Positions 8,043-15,794 of a DNA stretch of 51,252 nucleotides are shown here, one piece after another; within the stretch, counting starts at the first letter, position 1, and the number at the start of each line of letters is the position of its first letter. Origin of the DNA: Sorangiineae bacterium NIC37A_2 (GTDB lineage Bacteria > Myxococcota_A > Polyangia > Polyangiales > Polyangiaceae); contig NASX01000034.1 in NCBI GenBank assembly GCA_002085155.1, positions 1-51,252 of the forward strand. The letters are read 5' to 3'. Both the position numbers and the translations under genes were made by a program. Under the pieces are notes generated by a model, which was given only the letters and a program-made list of their open reading frames with translations, was not told the DNA's origin and searched no databases.

Positions 8043-10201
8043 GGTTCGGCCTGGTGCACCGTCTGATGACGGACGCCCTCGCTTTGCTCGGGCTCTTCGC
8101 GCTCGTGGCGAGCGGTAAGCTGCACCCGGTCGCCACGGGGCTTGTGATCGTAGGTTTGATCGGAGGTTTCTTGCTCTCCGAGACGGCGAAACAGGGCCGC
8201 GTGATGAGGGCGGTGGGAGCGTTTTTGCCGCCTATCTTCCTCGCCGTGCAGTTGCTCCGACTTTTCCTGGGAGCGTCGCCGATTCCGATCGTCGTCGAGT
8301 TCGCGGCCTTGCTTCAGGTGGTCCGACTCGCGACCCGCCGCGGCGCAGCCCACGACCATCAGGTCATCCTGCTCGCCTTGTTGCACCTCATCGCGGGCAC
8401 GGTGCTCGGCGGCGGGCTCACCTACGCGGCGGCTCTCGTCGGGTTCTTGATGCTCACGCCTGGCGCCCTCGTCCTGTCGCACCTGCGGCGTGAAGTCGAA
8501 GGAAACTATCGCCAAGGCGCGCGCGACCGAACGGGCATGCCCGTCGATGTGCCGCGCATCTTGCGCAGCCGCCGCGTCATCGATTCGCGCTTTCTGCTCT
8601 TTACCTGCTCCCTCGCGCTCCCGGTGTTTCTGACGACGGCGCTCTTGTTCCTCGCCTTTCCGCGGGTGGGCTTCGCCTGGCTTGTCGTCTCGCCGATCGA
8701 ACCGTCGCGCGTTGTGGGCTTCTCTGATCGCGTCGATCTCGGCGGGGTCGGGACGATTCGCACCGACCCGACGCTCGTGATGCGAGTGTTGCCGGGGCCG
8801 CTGCCCGAAAATCCCCCGCATCGGAAGAATCTTTACCTCCGGGGAGCGGCGTTCGATCGCTACGACGGTCGCGCTTGGGAGCGCTCGGTGCGTGTACCTC
8901 ATCAGAGGGAGATGGGCTCGCCTTTGATCCCGCTCACGCGTTATCCGCGCGCCTCCGACGAAATCTGGCGCATCGAGCTCGAGCCGATCCAGCCTGCGGT
9001 GGTCTTCCTCCCGGGCGAGGCGGTCGCCTTCGAGGTCGTCGAGGAGAATCGACGGCCCGGACGAGCGCGTCCGCTCATTCAAATCGGCCTGCACGGAGAG
9101 ATCGAATACTCAGCCTCGGGCACCAGCGGGCTCGCTTATCAGGTCTTTTTGCCTGCGAAGGGGAGCCGACCGGGCGGCGGGGCTGAGCTGAGTCAGGCGC
9201 TCGCGGAGGCCTACCTTCAGCTGCCGTCGAACCTGAGCGGGCGAGTGCTCGACTTGGCTCATCAATGGGTGGAGGGCGAGCGGGACCCCGCGGCGATCGC
9301 CTTCAAGATCCAGGAGCGCTTGCGCGCGGAGTATCGGTACGACCTGAGCTCTCCTTCCGGGGGCACACCCGATCCGATCGATCACTTCCTCTTCGAATCG
9401 AAGGCAGGGCACTGTGAGTTCTATTCGACCGCGATGGTGCTTCTGCTCCGCACCCTCGGCATTCCGGCGCGCAATGTGACCGGCTTCGTTGGCGGGACGT
9501 ACAACCGCTTCGGGAACTTCTACGCAGTGCGCCAAGGCGACGCGCACTCTTGGGTCGAGGTGTTCCTCCCAGACGTCGGCTGGCGCCGTTTCGATCCGAC
9601 CCCCCCTTCCCTCTCTCAGGCTCTCGAGCGGCGTGATTCGACCTGGCTCACGATGCGGGAGCTCATGGAGGCCCTGGCCCAAGGCTGGGATCGGCACGTC
9701 GTGGGCTTCGACTTGAATCAGCAGATGGGTCTGCTCGGCAAGGTGCGCCAGGAGATCTCACGCGGTCGCTCTCTAGCCCGTGACCTGGCGCCGAGTCAGG
9801 CGAAGCTGAAGATGATCGTGGGGGTGATTGTGGGCATTGTTGCGCTCGGCGGGGTCATCTTCCTGATCCGGCGCAAGCGCCGGGCTCAGGGCGGCGAGAA
9901 GCCTGAGGTCATCAGCCTCCGCACGATCGATCTCTACAAGCGCCTCGAGCGGGTGCTCGACAGCCTCGGCCTCTCACGCCCCCTCACGACGCCTCCACTC
10001 CGGCACGCGCAGGCGATCGTGGGCGCGGGACATCCGCTTGGGGAAGAGATCCTCGCCCTCACGAACCTCTACGTGCGCACTCGCTTCGGCGGCGAACCCC
10101 TTACCAAGCGGGAGGAGCAGGACTTTCTGGCCCGGGTGACCGCGCTCAAGGCGAAAAATGCCGTCGAGCGGGCACAAGCCGAGCGCGCCGCGAGCGCGTG
10201 A
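8039..10201 (+). CDS. Transglutaminase-like membrane protein, TgpA family
   Basis: 720 residues. The N-terminal part has about six transmembrane segments (to about residue 220), as in the TgpA N-terminal domain (DUF3488). An extracytoplasmic region with a transglutaminase-like fold follows. The papain-like triad is visible: Cys459 in AGHCEFYST, His503 in DAHSWVEVF and Asp519 in RFDPTP. A further membrane helix (about 597-615, MIVGVIVGIVALGGVIFLI) precedes a C-terminal cytoplasmic domain resembling DUF4129. In Pseudomonas the homologue TgpA is essential, but its substrate is unclear; the domain may also be a protease or peptide-modifying enzyme. Last gene of the moxR operon, coupled to the DUF58 gene. 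Confidence 0.92.
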   Translation: MRFGLVHRLMTDALALLGLFALVASGKLHPVATGLVIVGLIGGFLLSETAKQGRVMRAVGAFLPPIFLAVQLLRLFLGASPIPIVVEFAALLQVVRLATRRGAAHDHQVILLALLHLIAGTVLGGGLTYAAALVGFLMLTPGALVLSHLRREVEGNYRQGARDRTGMPVDVPRILRSRRVIDSRFLLFTCSLALPVFLTTALLFLAFPRVGFAWLVVSPIEPSRVVGFSDRVDLGGVGTIRTDPTLVMRVLPGPLPENPPHRKNLYLRGAAFDRYDGRAWERSVRVPHQREMGSPLIPLTRYPRASDEIWRIELEPIQPAVVFLPGEAVAFEVVEENRRPGRARPLIQIGLHGEIEYSASGTSGLAYQVFLPAKGSRPGGGAELSQALAEAYLQLPSNLSGRVLDLAHQWVEGERDPAAIAFKIQERLRAEYRYDLSSPSGGTPDPIDHFLFESKAGHCEFYSTAMVLLLRTLGIPARNVTGFVGGTYNRFGNFYAVRQGDAHSWVEVFLPDVGWRRFDPTPPSLSQALERRDSTWLTMRELMEALAQGWDRHVVGFDLNQQMGLLGKVRQEISRGRSLARDLAPSQAKLKMIVGVIVGIVALGGVIFLIRRKRRAQGGEKPEVISLRTIDLYKRLERVLDSLGLSRPLTTPPLRHAQAIVGAGHPLGEEILALTNLYVRTRFGGEPLTKREEQDFLARVTALKAKNAVERAQAERAASA

Positions 10202-10334
10202 AGTGCGGGACGGGGCGCCGTGGCTACATCCGGTCTCGCGTGACTCTTCCTCGCGTCCTCTTCGCTCAGCCGACCTTCGCGGCCGCCGCGCCGCTTGAGA
10301 ACGAGCAACGGCCGCGCCGGGGCCTCACGAGTCT

Positions 10335-10751
10335 TTACGCCGCGTGACCGTGCCGCGCCGCAATGAGGTCGAGGTCGAGGCGCGTGACGGAGCGCGCGAG
10401 GCGCGTGCCCGGAGCGCCGCTCGGATCGCGGAGGAGCTCTGGCTCGAGCAGGCCGTCAGTGTCGTCGTAGAAGGCCACCGCGCGCGCGTCGCGTGCGTCG
10501 TCCTCCGAGATCCAGGCGCCGACATCCATGAGGACTCCCTCTTGGAGATCTTCGGCGGCACCGGTCCAGCGTTCAGCGCCGAGGACCCTTCCGTCGTGAG
10601 CGACAATTTGAACGATGACGCTCAGCGGGCCATGACCGTGACCCGTGAGCTCAACGCGCGCGACGTGAGAACTGACGGAGTCCGAGGTCTCCGCGATCAG
10701 AGAAAGCCAGCTTCGGCTCGCTCGCCTGGGCGCTGTGTGTTGAGCTTCCAT
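10335..10751 (-). CDS. Small hypothetical protein
   Basis: 138 residues, no family recognised. It has a predicted beta-rich middle (VARVELTGHGHGPLSVIVQIVAHDGRVLG) and an acidic stretch (EDDARDARAVAFYDDTDG), no signal peptide and no membrane segment. A reading frame of similar length exists on the opposite strand (10344-10775), but its product is an irregular charged sequence. The minus-strand product has a more normal protein composition, so I favour it. The gene stands alone, converging on the moxR operon. Confidence 0.5.
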   Translation of the reverse strand: MEAQHTAPRRASRSWLSLIAETSDSVSSHVARVELTGHGHGPLSVIVQIVAHDGRVLGAERWTGAAEDLQEGVLMDVGAWISEDDARDARAVAFYDDTDGLLEPELLRDPSGAPGTRLARSVTRLDLDLIAARHGHAA

Positions 10752-10952
10752 CTGTTGTCTCCGAAGGTGTCTTAAGCACCCTCCGTGCCAATCGCTTTTG
10801 ACCTGCCTTTCATAGGGGCCAACCCCTCACGAGCGCTCGGCATTCCCGCCGAAACACCTAAAGCGGCGCCGCGGAGCAAGTGCTTTTTGAGCGGCGCATT
10901 CGCCCCACTGTGCTGCCCTGAGCGATCGGACAGGGCGCCCGTGTCGTGGTCG

Positions 10953-10974
10953 CTCCGTGAAGTGTGTCACGGAG
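10953..10974 (-). terminator. 8-bp hairpin overlapping the metallopeptidase stop codon
   Basis: CTCCGTGA (10953-10960) and TCACGGAG (10967-10974) form a perfect 8-bp stem with a 6-base loop. The TGA stop of the minus-strand metallopeptidase gene is part of the stem. There is no T-run, so a terminator or mRNA-stability role is inferred. Confidence 0.35.
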
Positions 10975-12283
10975 TGGCACGCACGAGGGCCTGAGCCCAG
11001 CGGCGCGAGGCTTCACAGTTCGCGGTCTCGCTCTGGGTACGCTCGTAAGGGCCCGCGGCGGCGACGACTTTTGCGCCCGAGGAGGCGACGGCGAACGGGA
11101 GCTGATTTTTCCCGACCAGACAGAAACTGGTCTCACCCTTGGCGAGGGTTTTCCCCGGCCCGCGACGGGCGCTCAGGGCAGTGACGAGCTCGTTCGCGTC
11201 CTTCGCCGTATCCATCACCCAGACGCCGGCCACAGCGCGCTCAGAGCCCCGGGAGAAGGCCGCGACGCGATCGCCGCCCCAGCCTGCGGCTGCGGCGGCT
11301 GCGGTCTTCCGGTCGACCCACTCTTCGAGCAGGAGTCGGAGCGATTGCTCGCCCCAGGTGTCGTGCAACGTGAGCTCGAAGCCGCTCTCTGGAGGAGCCG
11401 GCAGCGGGACACTCACGGGTCGCTCATCGGCGTCATACTTGTCGAGGTGTAGAATCTGCTCCGTCGAGCGCGGGAGATGGTTCCAGACGCGATCGACCTC
11501 GGCGAATCCGCCGCGCGCCCGGAGCGCGTGGACGAAGGCGATGCCGTCGACGTAGGGCGCGATCATGGAGCGGATGATGAGCTCCGGAACGGTCTTGGGT
11601 GCACCGGCGCCGCTCAGGGCGAGCTGGGTCTCGATGATGCCCGGCGGAATGTCGAGGGCGGTCTTGCCCTCCGGGCGGAGCAGCGAGTCGAACATGACGC
11701 TCGTGGCATCGCCCTCAGCGAGCGCCGAAATCGCGCTCTTCTCGTCACCGCGGTCGTCGCCGGCGGCCGTCAGTCGATCGAGATCGAAGCGCTGATCTTG
11801 CAGGGCGTGGACAAGCTCGTGGAGCAAGGTGGCCCGATCGAGGGTCTGCTCGAGACCGTCGACGACGAAGAGAACGTCTTGTTTCGGATCGTAGAGGCCC
11901 GCGAGCTCACTCTGCATGAGCGAGAGCCAGGTCTCCTTGAAGTGGAAGTCGCGGGGCAAGTCCGCGAGAGCCACGAGCATCTCCTCGGTCCCGGATTGCT
12001 CCCTTTCGGGGATGTTCTGCTCGAAGGTTTGTTCGAGGTGCTCTCGGAGCGCATCCCGCGAGACACGACGACCGGTGACGGGACGCGCTGGGGCGAGGCC
12101 ACGCAGGGCGCTGATTTCTTCGAGCTCGGCTTTGAACTGCTCGGGAGCGTCCGCTGGCGTCTTGTCGTCGCTGGCAGGCTGGTCCTCGGCGGGCTCTTTC
12201 GGGGAGCCTTCGGCACGCGGCGCGGGCGCGGGGCTGGTCGCGCAGGCGCACGCGAGGAGCAGAGCAAAGGGAGAAACTCTCAC
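10967..12283 (-). CDS. Putative zinc-metallopeptidase lipoprotein
   Basis: 438 residues from GTG 12283. The start reads MRVSPFALLLACACATS, a short lipoprotein signal with Cys13 or Cys15 as the lipidated residue. An acidic/Pro-rich linker (about 18-50) follows. The core has ELAGLYDPKQDVLFVVDG and then LHELVHALQDQ: HELVH is an HExxH zinc-binding motif, and ALQDQ after it is common in poorly characterised metallopeptidase-like lipoproteins. A possible third ligand is Glu in ALAEGDATSVMF. It is probably anchored facing the periplasm. The start codon overlaps the stop of rpe (GTGA), so expression is tied to that gene. Proteolytic activity is inferred from the motif only. Confidence 0.8.
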   Translation of the reverse strand: MRVSPFALLLACACATSPAPAPRAEGSPKEPAEDQPASDDKTPADAPEQFKAELEEISALRGLAPARPVTGRRVSRDALREHLEQTFEQNIPEREQSGTEEMLVALADLPRDFHFKETWLSLMQSELAGLYDPKQDVLFVVDGLEQTLDRATLLHELVHALQDQRFDLDRLTAAGDDRGDEKSAISALAEGDATSVMFDSLLRPEGKTALDIPPGIIETQLALSGAGAPKTVPELIIRSMIAPYVDGIAFVHALRARGGFAEVDRVWNHLPRSTEQILHLDKYDADERPVSVPLPAPPESGFELTLHDTWGEQSLRLLLEEWVDRKTAAAAAAGWGGDRVAAFSRGSERAVAGVWVMDTAKDANELVTALSARRGPGKTLAKGETSFCLVGKNQLPFAVASSGAKVVAAAGPYERTQSETANCEASRRWAQALVRATP

Positions 12284-12939
12284 GAACCGTCGCCCCTCAG
12301 CATGCGGATCGCCTTGGCTCGATCGGCTGAGCCGAAGACCGTCTGTCCGCTCACGAGAATGTTCGCGCCTGCCTCGATGAGCTGGGGCGCCGTTATATCG
12401 TCCACGCCCCCGTCCACTTCGATGTCGATGGCGAGCCCGAGCCGATCGATGCGTTCGCGCAAGGCTCGCACCTTCGGGAGCACCGACGGCAAGAATTTCT
12501 GACCGCTGAACCCCGGGTTCACGCTCATGAGCAAGACCTGGTCGACGAACTCCAGCAAGTAGTCGAGGGACTCGAGACCCGTCTGGGGGTTCAGGGTGAT
12601 GGATGACTTCTTCCCGAAACTTCGGATGCGGGTGAGAGTTCGGGGCGCATGTAGGTCCGCCTCTACATGGATACCGATGACGTCGGCTCCCGCTTCGGCG
12701 AAACCTTCGATGTGCCGATCGGGTTCCACGATCATGAGGTGCACATCGAGGGGAAGCTTCGTGACGCCGCGCGCGGCGCGCACGAGCGGCTGGCCCCAGG
12801 TGATGTTGGGCGCGAAGCGGCCGTCAATGACGTCGAGGTGGATGATGTCGGCTCCGCCGCTCTCGACGTCGCGGATCTCGTCGCCGAGGCGCGCAAGGTC
12901 TGCACTCAGGACGGAAGGAGCGATGCGTACTCGGTTCAT
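12280..12939 (-). CDS. rpe: Ribulose-phosphate 3-epimerase
   Basis: 219 residues, the standard length. Interconverts D-ribulose 5-phosphate and D-xylulose 5-phosphate in the pentose phosphate pathway, in the cytoplasm. The TIM-barrel motifs are complete: PSVLSADLARLG (Ser9 region), HLDVIDGRFAPN with the metal-binding His and catalytic Asp, LDVHLMI with the next His, SVNPGFSGQKF (phosphate and closing loop) and DIEVDGG with the second catalytic Asp. The frame is open far upstream, but ATG 12939 gives the conserved N-terminus. First gene of a two-gene unit with the metallopeptidase lipoprotein (4-base overlap); divergent from the acetyltransferase gene. Confidence 0.96.
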   Translation of the reverse strand: MNRVRIAPSVLSADLARLGDEIRDVESGGADIIHLDVIDGRFAPNITWGQPLVRAARGVTKLPLDVHLMIVEPDRHIEGFAEAGADVIGIHVEADLHAPRTLTRIRSFGKKSSITLNPQTGLESLDYLLEFVDQVLLMSVNPGFSGQKFLPSVLPKVRALRERIDRLGLAIDIEVDGGVDDITAPQLIEAGANILVSGQTVFGSADRAKAIRMLRGDGS

Positions 12940-13059
12940 GGTCGGCCTCGGCCGGGAGATACACGAGCTGCCCTCGGTTGTCCTGTTCGGTCGCTTCGGG
13001 CTTGCCGTTTTTTGGGCGGGACCTACTCTCCCTGAAAAGGCGGACAGGCTCTCAGGATC

Positions 13060-13497
13060 ATGATCACACGACCCCTCGGGAAACAGGATTTTCAGAACAT
13101 CGTTCAGGTCATCGATCGTTGGTGGGGCGGCCCCACGACAACCCTCGCGCACCCGATCTTCTTCTACGAGCTTGGGTCTTTGGCGCGGGTCGTCGAACAC
13201 GACGGGATCATGGTGGGCTTTCTGTTCGGCTTTGTGGCCCCCGGGCCGCCGAAGACCGGCTACGTCCATCTCATCGGGATCCACCCGGACTACCGCCGTC
13301 GCGGGGTAGGTAAGGTTCTCTACCAGAGCTTCGAGGAAGAGGCGCGGGCGGCGGGCTGTCGCCGGCTCAAGGCGATCACCACCCCGGGCAACGAGGTCTC
13401 TGTCGCGTTCCACAAGGCCCTCGGCTGGGATGCGCTCGAGGTTGAGGACTACGCGGGCCCGGCTCGGCCGCGGATCGTGTTCAGCAAGACGCTGTAA
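13060..13497 (+). CDS. GNAT-family N-acetyltransferase
   Basis: 145 residues, one GNAT domain. Motif A, which holds the acetyl-CoA pyrophosphate, is clear: VHLIGIHPDYRRRGVGKVLYQ with R-R-R-G-V-G near residue 84. The later NEVSVAFHKALGW is the usual motif B. Substrate unknown: it could acetylate a small metabolite or a protein N-terminus. AGGA lies just before ATG 13060, and a weak -35/-10 pair (TTGCCG at 13002-13007, TACTCT at 13024-13029, 16-base spacing) lies in the divergent gap with rpe. It is followed 76 bases later by a cyclic-nucleotide-binding gene on the same strand. Confidence 0.9.
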   Translation: MITRPLGKQDFQNIVQVIDRWWGGPTTTLAHPIFFYELGSLARVVEHDGIMVGFLFGFVAPGPPKTGYVHLIGIHPDYRRRGVGKVLYQSFEEEARAAGCRRLKAITTPGNEVSVAFHKALGWDALEVEDYAGPARPRIVFSKTL

Positions 13498-13573
13498 GGC
13501 GCGGCCCCGGGGTCGAAATTGGGGAGCGAGGCCACTCGGTAGGGAGATACAAAGGGCGACCATGGAGGAGCGA

Positions 13574-14095
13574 ATGACGCACGGACACGTCTCTTCGGAG
13601 CCGGGTTCAAAAAAGCGGGTGACCGCGGCAGAGCTGCGGGAAATCGGCCTCTTTGGAGCGCTGTCGGAGCCGGTGCTCGAGGATCTGGCGGGCTCGCTCG
13701 AGGTGATCGAAGTGCCTCCCGGGACCTATCTCTTCCGCGAAGGTGACCTCGGAGACGCGATGTACGTCGTGCTCCAGGGCGACATCGAGATCGAGAAGCA
13801 GAGCAAGAACGGGAGCGAGGTGCGCGTGGCTGTGCTCGGACCTCGCGACTGGTTCGGTGAGATGAGCATCATCGACGTACAGAAGCGCTCGGCGACGGTG
13901 CTCGCCGCCTCCCCCGCCACTCTCATTCGCATCACACCGCGGGATCTCGATCGGCTCTATCGAACCGATGTGAAGACCTACGCGCTGATCATTTTGAACA
14001 TGGCGCGCGAGATGAGCCGGCGACTGCGCGTGGCAGACGGCATGATGGCCGACATGGTCGCAAATCCCGACTCGTGGATTTGGCGCCGACCCTGA
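13574..14095 (+). CDS. Cyclic-nucleotide-binding domain protein
   Basis: 173 residues. I choose ATG 13574 because GGAGGAG at 13564-13570 is a good ribosome-binding site for it; an in-frame ATG at 13562 would add four residues. Residues about 25-140 form one cNMP-binding beta-roll: PPGTYLFREGDLGDAMYVVLQG, then the phosphate-binding cassette FGEMSIIDVQKRSATV with the Glu and Arg that contact cyclic nucleotides. There is no DNA-binding HTH domain; the C-terminus is only a helix (NMAREMSRRLRVADGMM). It may be a stand-alone sensor or regulatory subunit acting on a partner protein. Confidence 0.88.
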   Translation: MTHGHVSSEPGSKKRVTAAELREIGLFGALSEPVLEDLAGSLEVIEVPPGTYLFREGDLGDAMYVVLQGDIEIEKQSKNGSEVRVAVLGPRDWFGEMSIIDVQKRSATVLAASPATLIRITPRDLDRLYRTDVKTYALIILNMAREMSRRLRVADGMMADMVANPDSWIWRRP

Positions 14096-14119
14096 GCGGT
14101 CAGGCTTCCGCGCTCAGGG
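14090..14119. terminator. Inverted repeat between convergent genes
   Basis: CCCTGAGCG (14090-14098) and CGCTCAGGG (14111-14119) form a perfect 9-bp stem with a 12-base loop. It spans the stop of the cNMP-binding gene and the stop of the convergent lipoprotein gene, so it is a likely bidirectional terminator without a T-run. Confidence 0.55.
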
Positions 14120-14629
14120 GAAGAGCCAGGGGGGCGCTTCCCCCGCGTCCTGATCGTCCTCACCCGAGGCGCCCCCCATGTCCCCGGCGCCACCCGTAGA
14201 GGTCCAGCCTCCTGACCCATCCGAGCCGCCGGACGCTGGGTAACCGCCGCTGCCCGCGGGGCTTCCTCCCCATCCAAGCCAACCACCCGAGCCCCAAAAG
14301 CCGCCCGAACCGGGCGCTGCGCCGGCGCCGCCTCCGCCAACACTCGCCTCGCCTGCGAGCCCGAGAGATCCTCCCGAGCCCGGACCACCGTTGGTTCCCC
14401 CTACTCCAGCCTTGGCACCACCGGATCCGGGCCGCCAAGGCGTAAGTGCGCCTCCTGCGCCGGGTACGAGGCCATCGTCATTCGACGGAGCGGAGTCGTC
14501 TCCTCCGGTGATCGGCGGGGGCTTCTTATCGTTCGTGGGGAGGTCGGCGATCGGATTCAAGCCACAGGAGAGGGCGATGCCGCCCGTCAGGCTCATCATC
14601 GTCCAGGCCCGAATCCTTCTCGCCTTCAC
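14114..14629 (-). CDS. Gly/Ser-rich lipoprotein, member 1 of a three-gene cluster
   Basis: 171 residues. GTG 14629 is favoured over the in-frame GTG 14644 because a purine-rich GAGGGGG lies at the right distance before it. The signal is basic then hydrophobic, ending in ALSC with Cys22 as lipidation site. Directly after the Cys comes GLNPIADLP, matching CALSPIPELP and CALSPIQDLP in the two genes upstream. The rest is low-complexity Gly/Ser/Ala/Pro with scattered Trp and Thr, presumably a flexible surface or periplasmic tail, ending in an acidic EDDQDAGEAPP. Function unknown. Transcribed in the same direction as its two relatives, 18 bases after the second. Confidence 0.75.
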   Translation of the reverse strand: MKARRIRAWTMMSLTGGIALSCGLNPIADLPTNDKKPPPITGGDDSAPSNDDGLVPGAGGALTPWRPGSGGAKAGVGGTNGGPGSGGSLGLAGEASVGGGGAGAAPGSGGFWGSGGWLGWGGSPAGSGGYPASGGSDGSGGWTSTGGAGDMGGASGEDDQDAGEAPPWLFP

Positions 14630-14647
14630 TGCGCTCCCCCTCACTGT

Positions 14648-14935
14648 TTAACGGTCGGCCTCTCCGCCTTGTCCTCCGAGAAGCGGAGCCTCTCCGCCTC
14701 CTCCGAGAGAGTCAGGACCTCCGCCCGACGCAGGTGTACCATCTGACCCTGCTGCGCCCGCCTCAGAAACGCCGCCTGCCCCCGGGGCGCTACCGCCGGC
14801 CGACGAGCCGCCGCCAATGCCCCCGTCGTCGTGCGGAAGCTCGGGAATCGGCGAGAGCGCGCAGCCGACCGCCCACAGGCAGCCACCTGCTGCCACGAGG
14901 AGACCGAGGCCCCGCGCATTTTGCCTTCGCACCAT
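14648..14935 (-). CDS. Gly/Ser-rich lipoprotein, member 2 of a three-gene cluster
   Basis: 95 residues from ATG 14935; an upstream in-frame start at 14971 would add 12 residues before the basic region and is less likely. The signal ends in AVGC (Cys25), followed at once by ALSPIPELP and then a Gly/Ser/Ala-rich tail of about 60 residues with almost no secondary-structure-forming residues. It shares the C-x-L-x-P-I-x-(D/E)-L-P head with its neighbours. Function unknown; probably a surface-exposed or periplasmic disordered lipoprotein. Between it and member 3 lies the hairpin repeat array at 15125-15365. Confidence 0.72.
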   Translation of the reverse strand: MVRRQNARGLGLLVAAGGCLWAVGCALSPIPELPHDDGGIGGGSSAGGSAPGAGGVSEAGAAGSDGTPASGGGPDSLGGGGEAPLLGGQGGEADR

Positions 14936-15124
14936 CTTGCAAAAAACTCCCGCCCCCACTCGAAGGCGCATTCAGCGTAGCAAGAACATGGCCAATTCGC
15001 TCGCCTGAGTCCGCCCGTACAGCATCTTCGCCTGCAGCCCGTCCTTTTGGCCCCGGTCCATCACTTCCAGCTGAGCCCTCCCGAGCCTTCGCCTGAACGC
15101 ACCCCCCACACATGAGCCCGACGT

Positions 15125-15365
15125 AGCCCCCCCGCGCGCTCCGCGCGCCGCCGGCGCTTCGCGCCTCCAGGCCCCCCGCGCGCTCCGCGCGCCTACGGCG
15201 CTTCGCGCCTCCAGCCCCCCCGCGCGCTCCGCGCGCCTACGGCGCTTCGCGCCTCCCAGCCCCCCCGCGCGCTCCGCGCGCCTACGGCGCTTCGCGCCTA
15301 CGGCGCTTCGCGCCTCCCAGCCCCCCCGCGCGCTCCGCGCGCCTACGGCGCTTCGCGCCTACGGC
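15125..15365. repeat. Array of five GC-rich units, each with two nested hairpins
   Basis: Five units: 15125-15168, 15169-15212, 15213-15257, 15258-15318 and 15319-15365. Each has a run of six or seven C, then GCGCGCTCCGCGCGC (6-bp stem, 3-base loop), a short spacer (TACG in four units, CGCC-like in the first), then GGCGCTTCGCGCC (5-bp stem, TTC loop), usually closed by TCC or TCCC. Unit 4 carries a second copy of the GGCGC hairpin. The array lies just downstream of the minus-strand lipoprotein gene ending at 15359 and supplies that gene's stop codon. It contains no gene. The units abut without spacers, unlike CRISPR. Confidence 0.9.
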
Positions 15366-15649
15366 TTGGCCCCGCCGCCTCCGAGCAGAACCTCGACCGG
15401 TCGCGTATCCTGGCCCCCGGCAGCCTCCTGGCCTCCGGTGGCGCTCCCGCCGCTCCCAGAGGGGGGATTGTCGCCGATCAGGCCGTCGTCGTCACTGCCC
15501 GACCCCGGGCCCGGCACGTCGAGTCCCCCGTTCCCGCCCTTCCCGGAATCGCCCTCGCCCCGCGTTGGAAGGTCCTGGATCGGCGAGAGGGCACAGCCGA
15601 CAGCAGTCGCGCCTGCGAGAACTGCGATCCAAGGGAGACGCCGCGCCAC
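15359..15649 (-). CDS. Gly/Ser-rich lipoprotein, member 3 of a three-gene cluster
   Basis: 96 residues from GTG 15649. The signal MARRLPWIAVLAGATAVGC puts the lipidated Cys at 19, followed by ALSPIQDLP and an acidic, Gly/Ser-rich tail. The last codons (GGGGAKP, then TAG) run into the hairpin repeat array, whose CTA supplies the stop. It is the most upstream of the three related genes and would be transcribed first. A 22-base inverted repeat GTGCCAG-N8-CTGGCAC (15651-15672) touches the start codon. Function unknown; the shared head suggests the family was made by tandem duplication. Confidence 0.72.
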   Translation of the reverse strand: MARRLPWIAVLAGATAVGCALSPIQDLPTRGEGDSGKGGNGGLDVPGPGSGSDDDGLIGDNPPSGSGGSATGGQEAAGGQDTRPVEVLLGGGGAKP

Positions 15650-15650
15650 C

Positions 15651-15672
15651 GTGCCAGTTTAACGCCTGGCAC
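15651..15672. promoter_or_regulatory. Inverted repeat GTGCCAG-N8-CTGGCAC at the lipoprotein start
   Basis: The two 7-base arms (15651-15657 and 15666-15672) are perfect complements and end one base from the GTG start of the minus-strand lipoprotein gene. As RNA it would form a hairpin over the ribosome-binding region; as DNA it has the size of an operator. The TGGCACAA half also recurs at 15796-15803 and 15806-15813. Confidence 0.4.
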
Positions 15673-15794
15673 AAGGAGATTCCCACCGGTCACCTCAATT
15701 TTGCGGAAATGGACGAGAGCGGAGGAAGGACATCAAAGAAATCTCGTACAGAAAGATTTGGGCATCGAGCGAGCGGCCGGAATCGGAGCTCTCC

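Noticed and set aside
7958-9094. 378-residue minus-strand frame opposite the DUF58/TgpA junction
   Set aside because: Highly charged, repetitive Arg/Glu/His sequence typical of antisense frames in GC-rich DNA.
10344-10775. Plus-strand 143-residue frame opposite the small gene at 10335-10751
   Set aside because: Its product is an irregular, Arg/Ala-rich charged sequence without strand or helix patterning, while the minus-strand product looks like a real protein.
12940-13563. N-terminal extension of rpe by about 208 residues
   Set aside because: Overlaps the acetyltransferase gene in antisense and shows no epimerase feature; ATG 12939 gives the conserved start.
15125-15365. CRISPR array
   Set aside because: Units are contiguous, have no unique spacers, and no cas gene is in the window.
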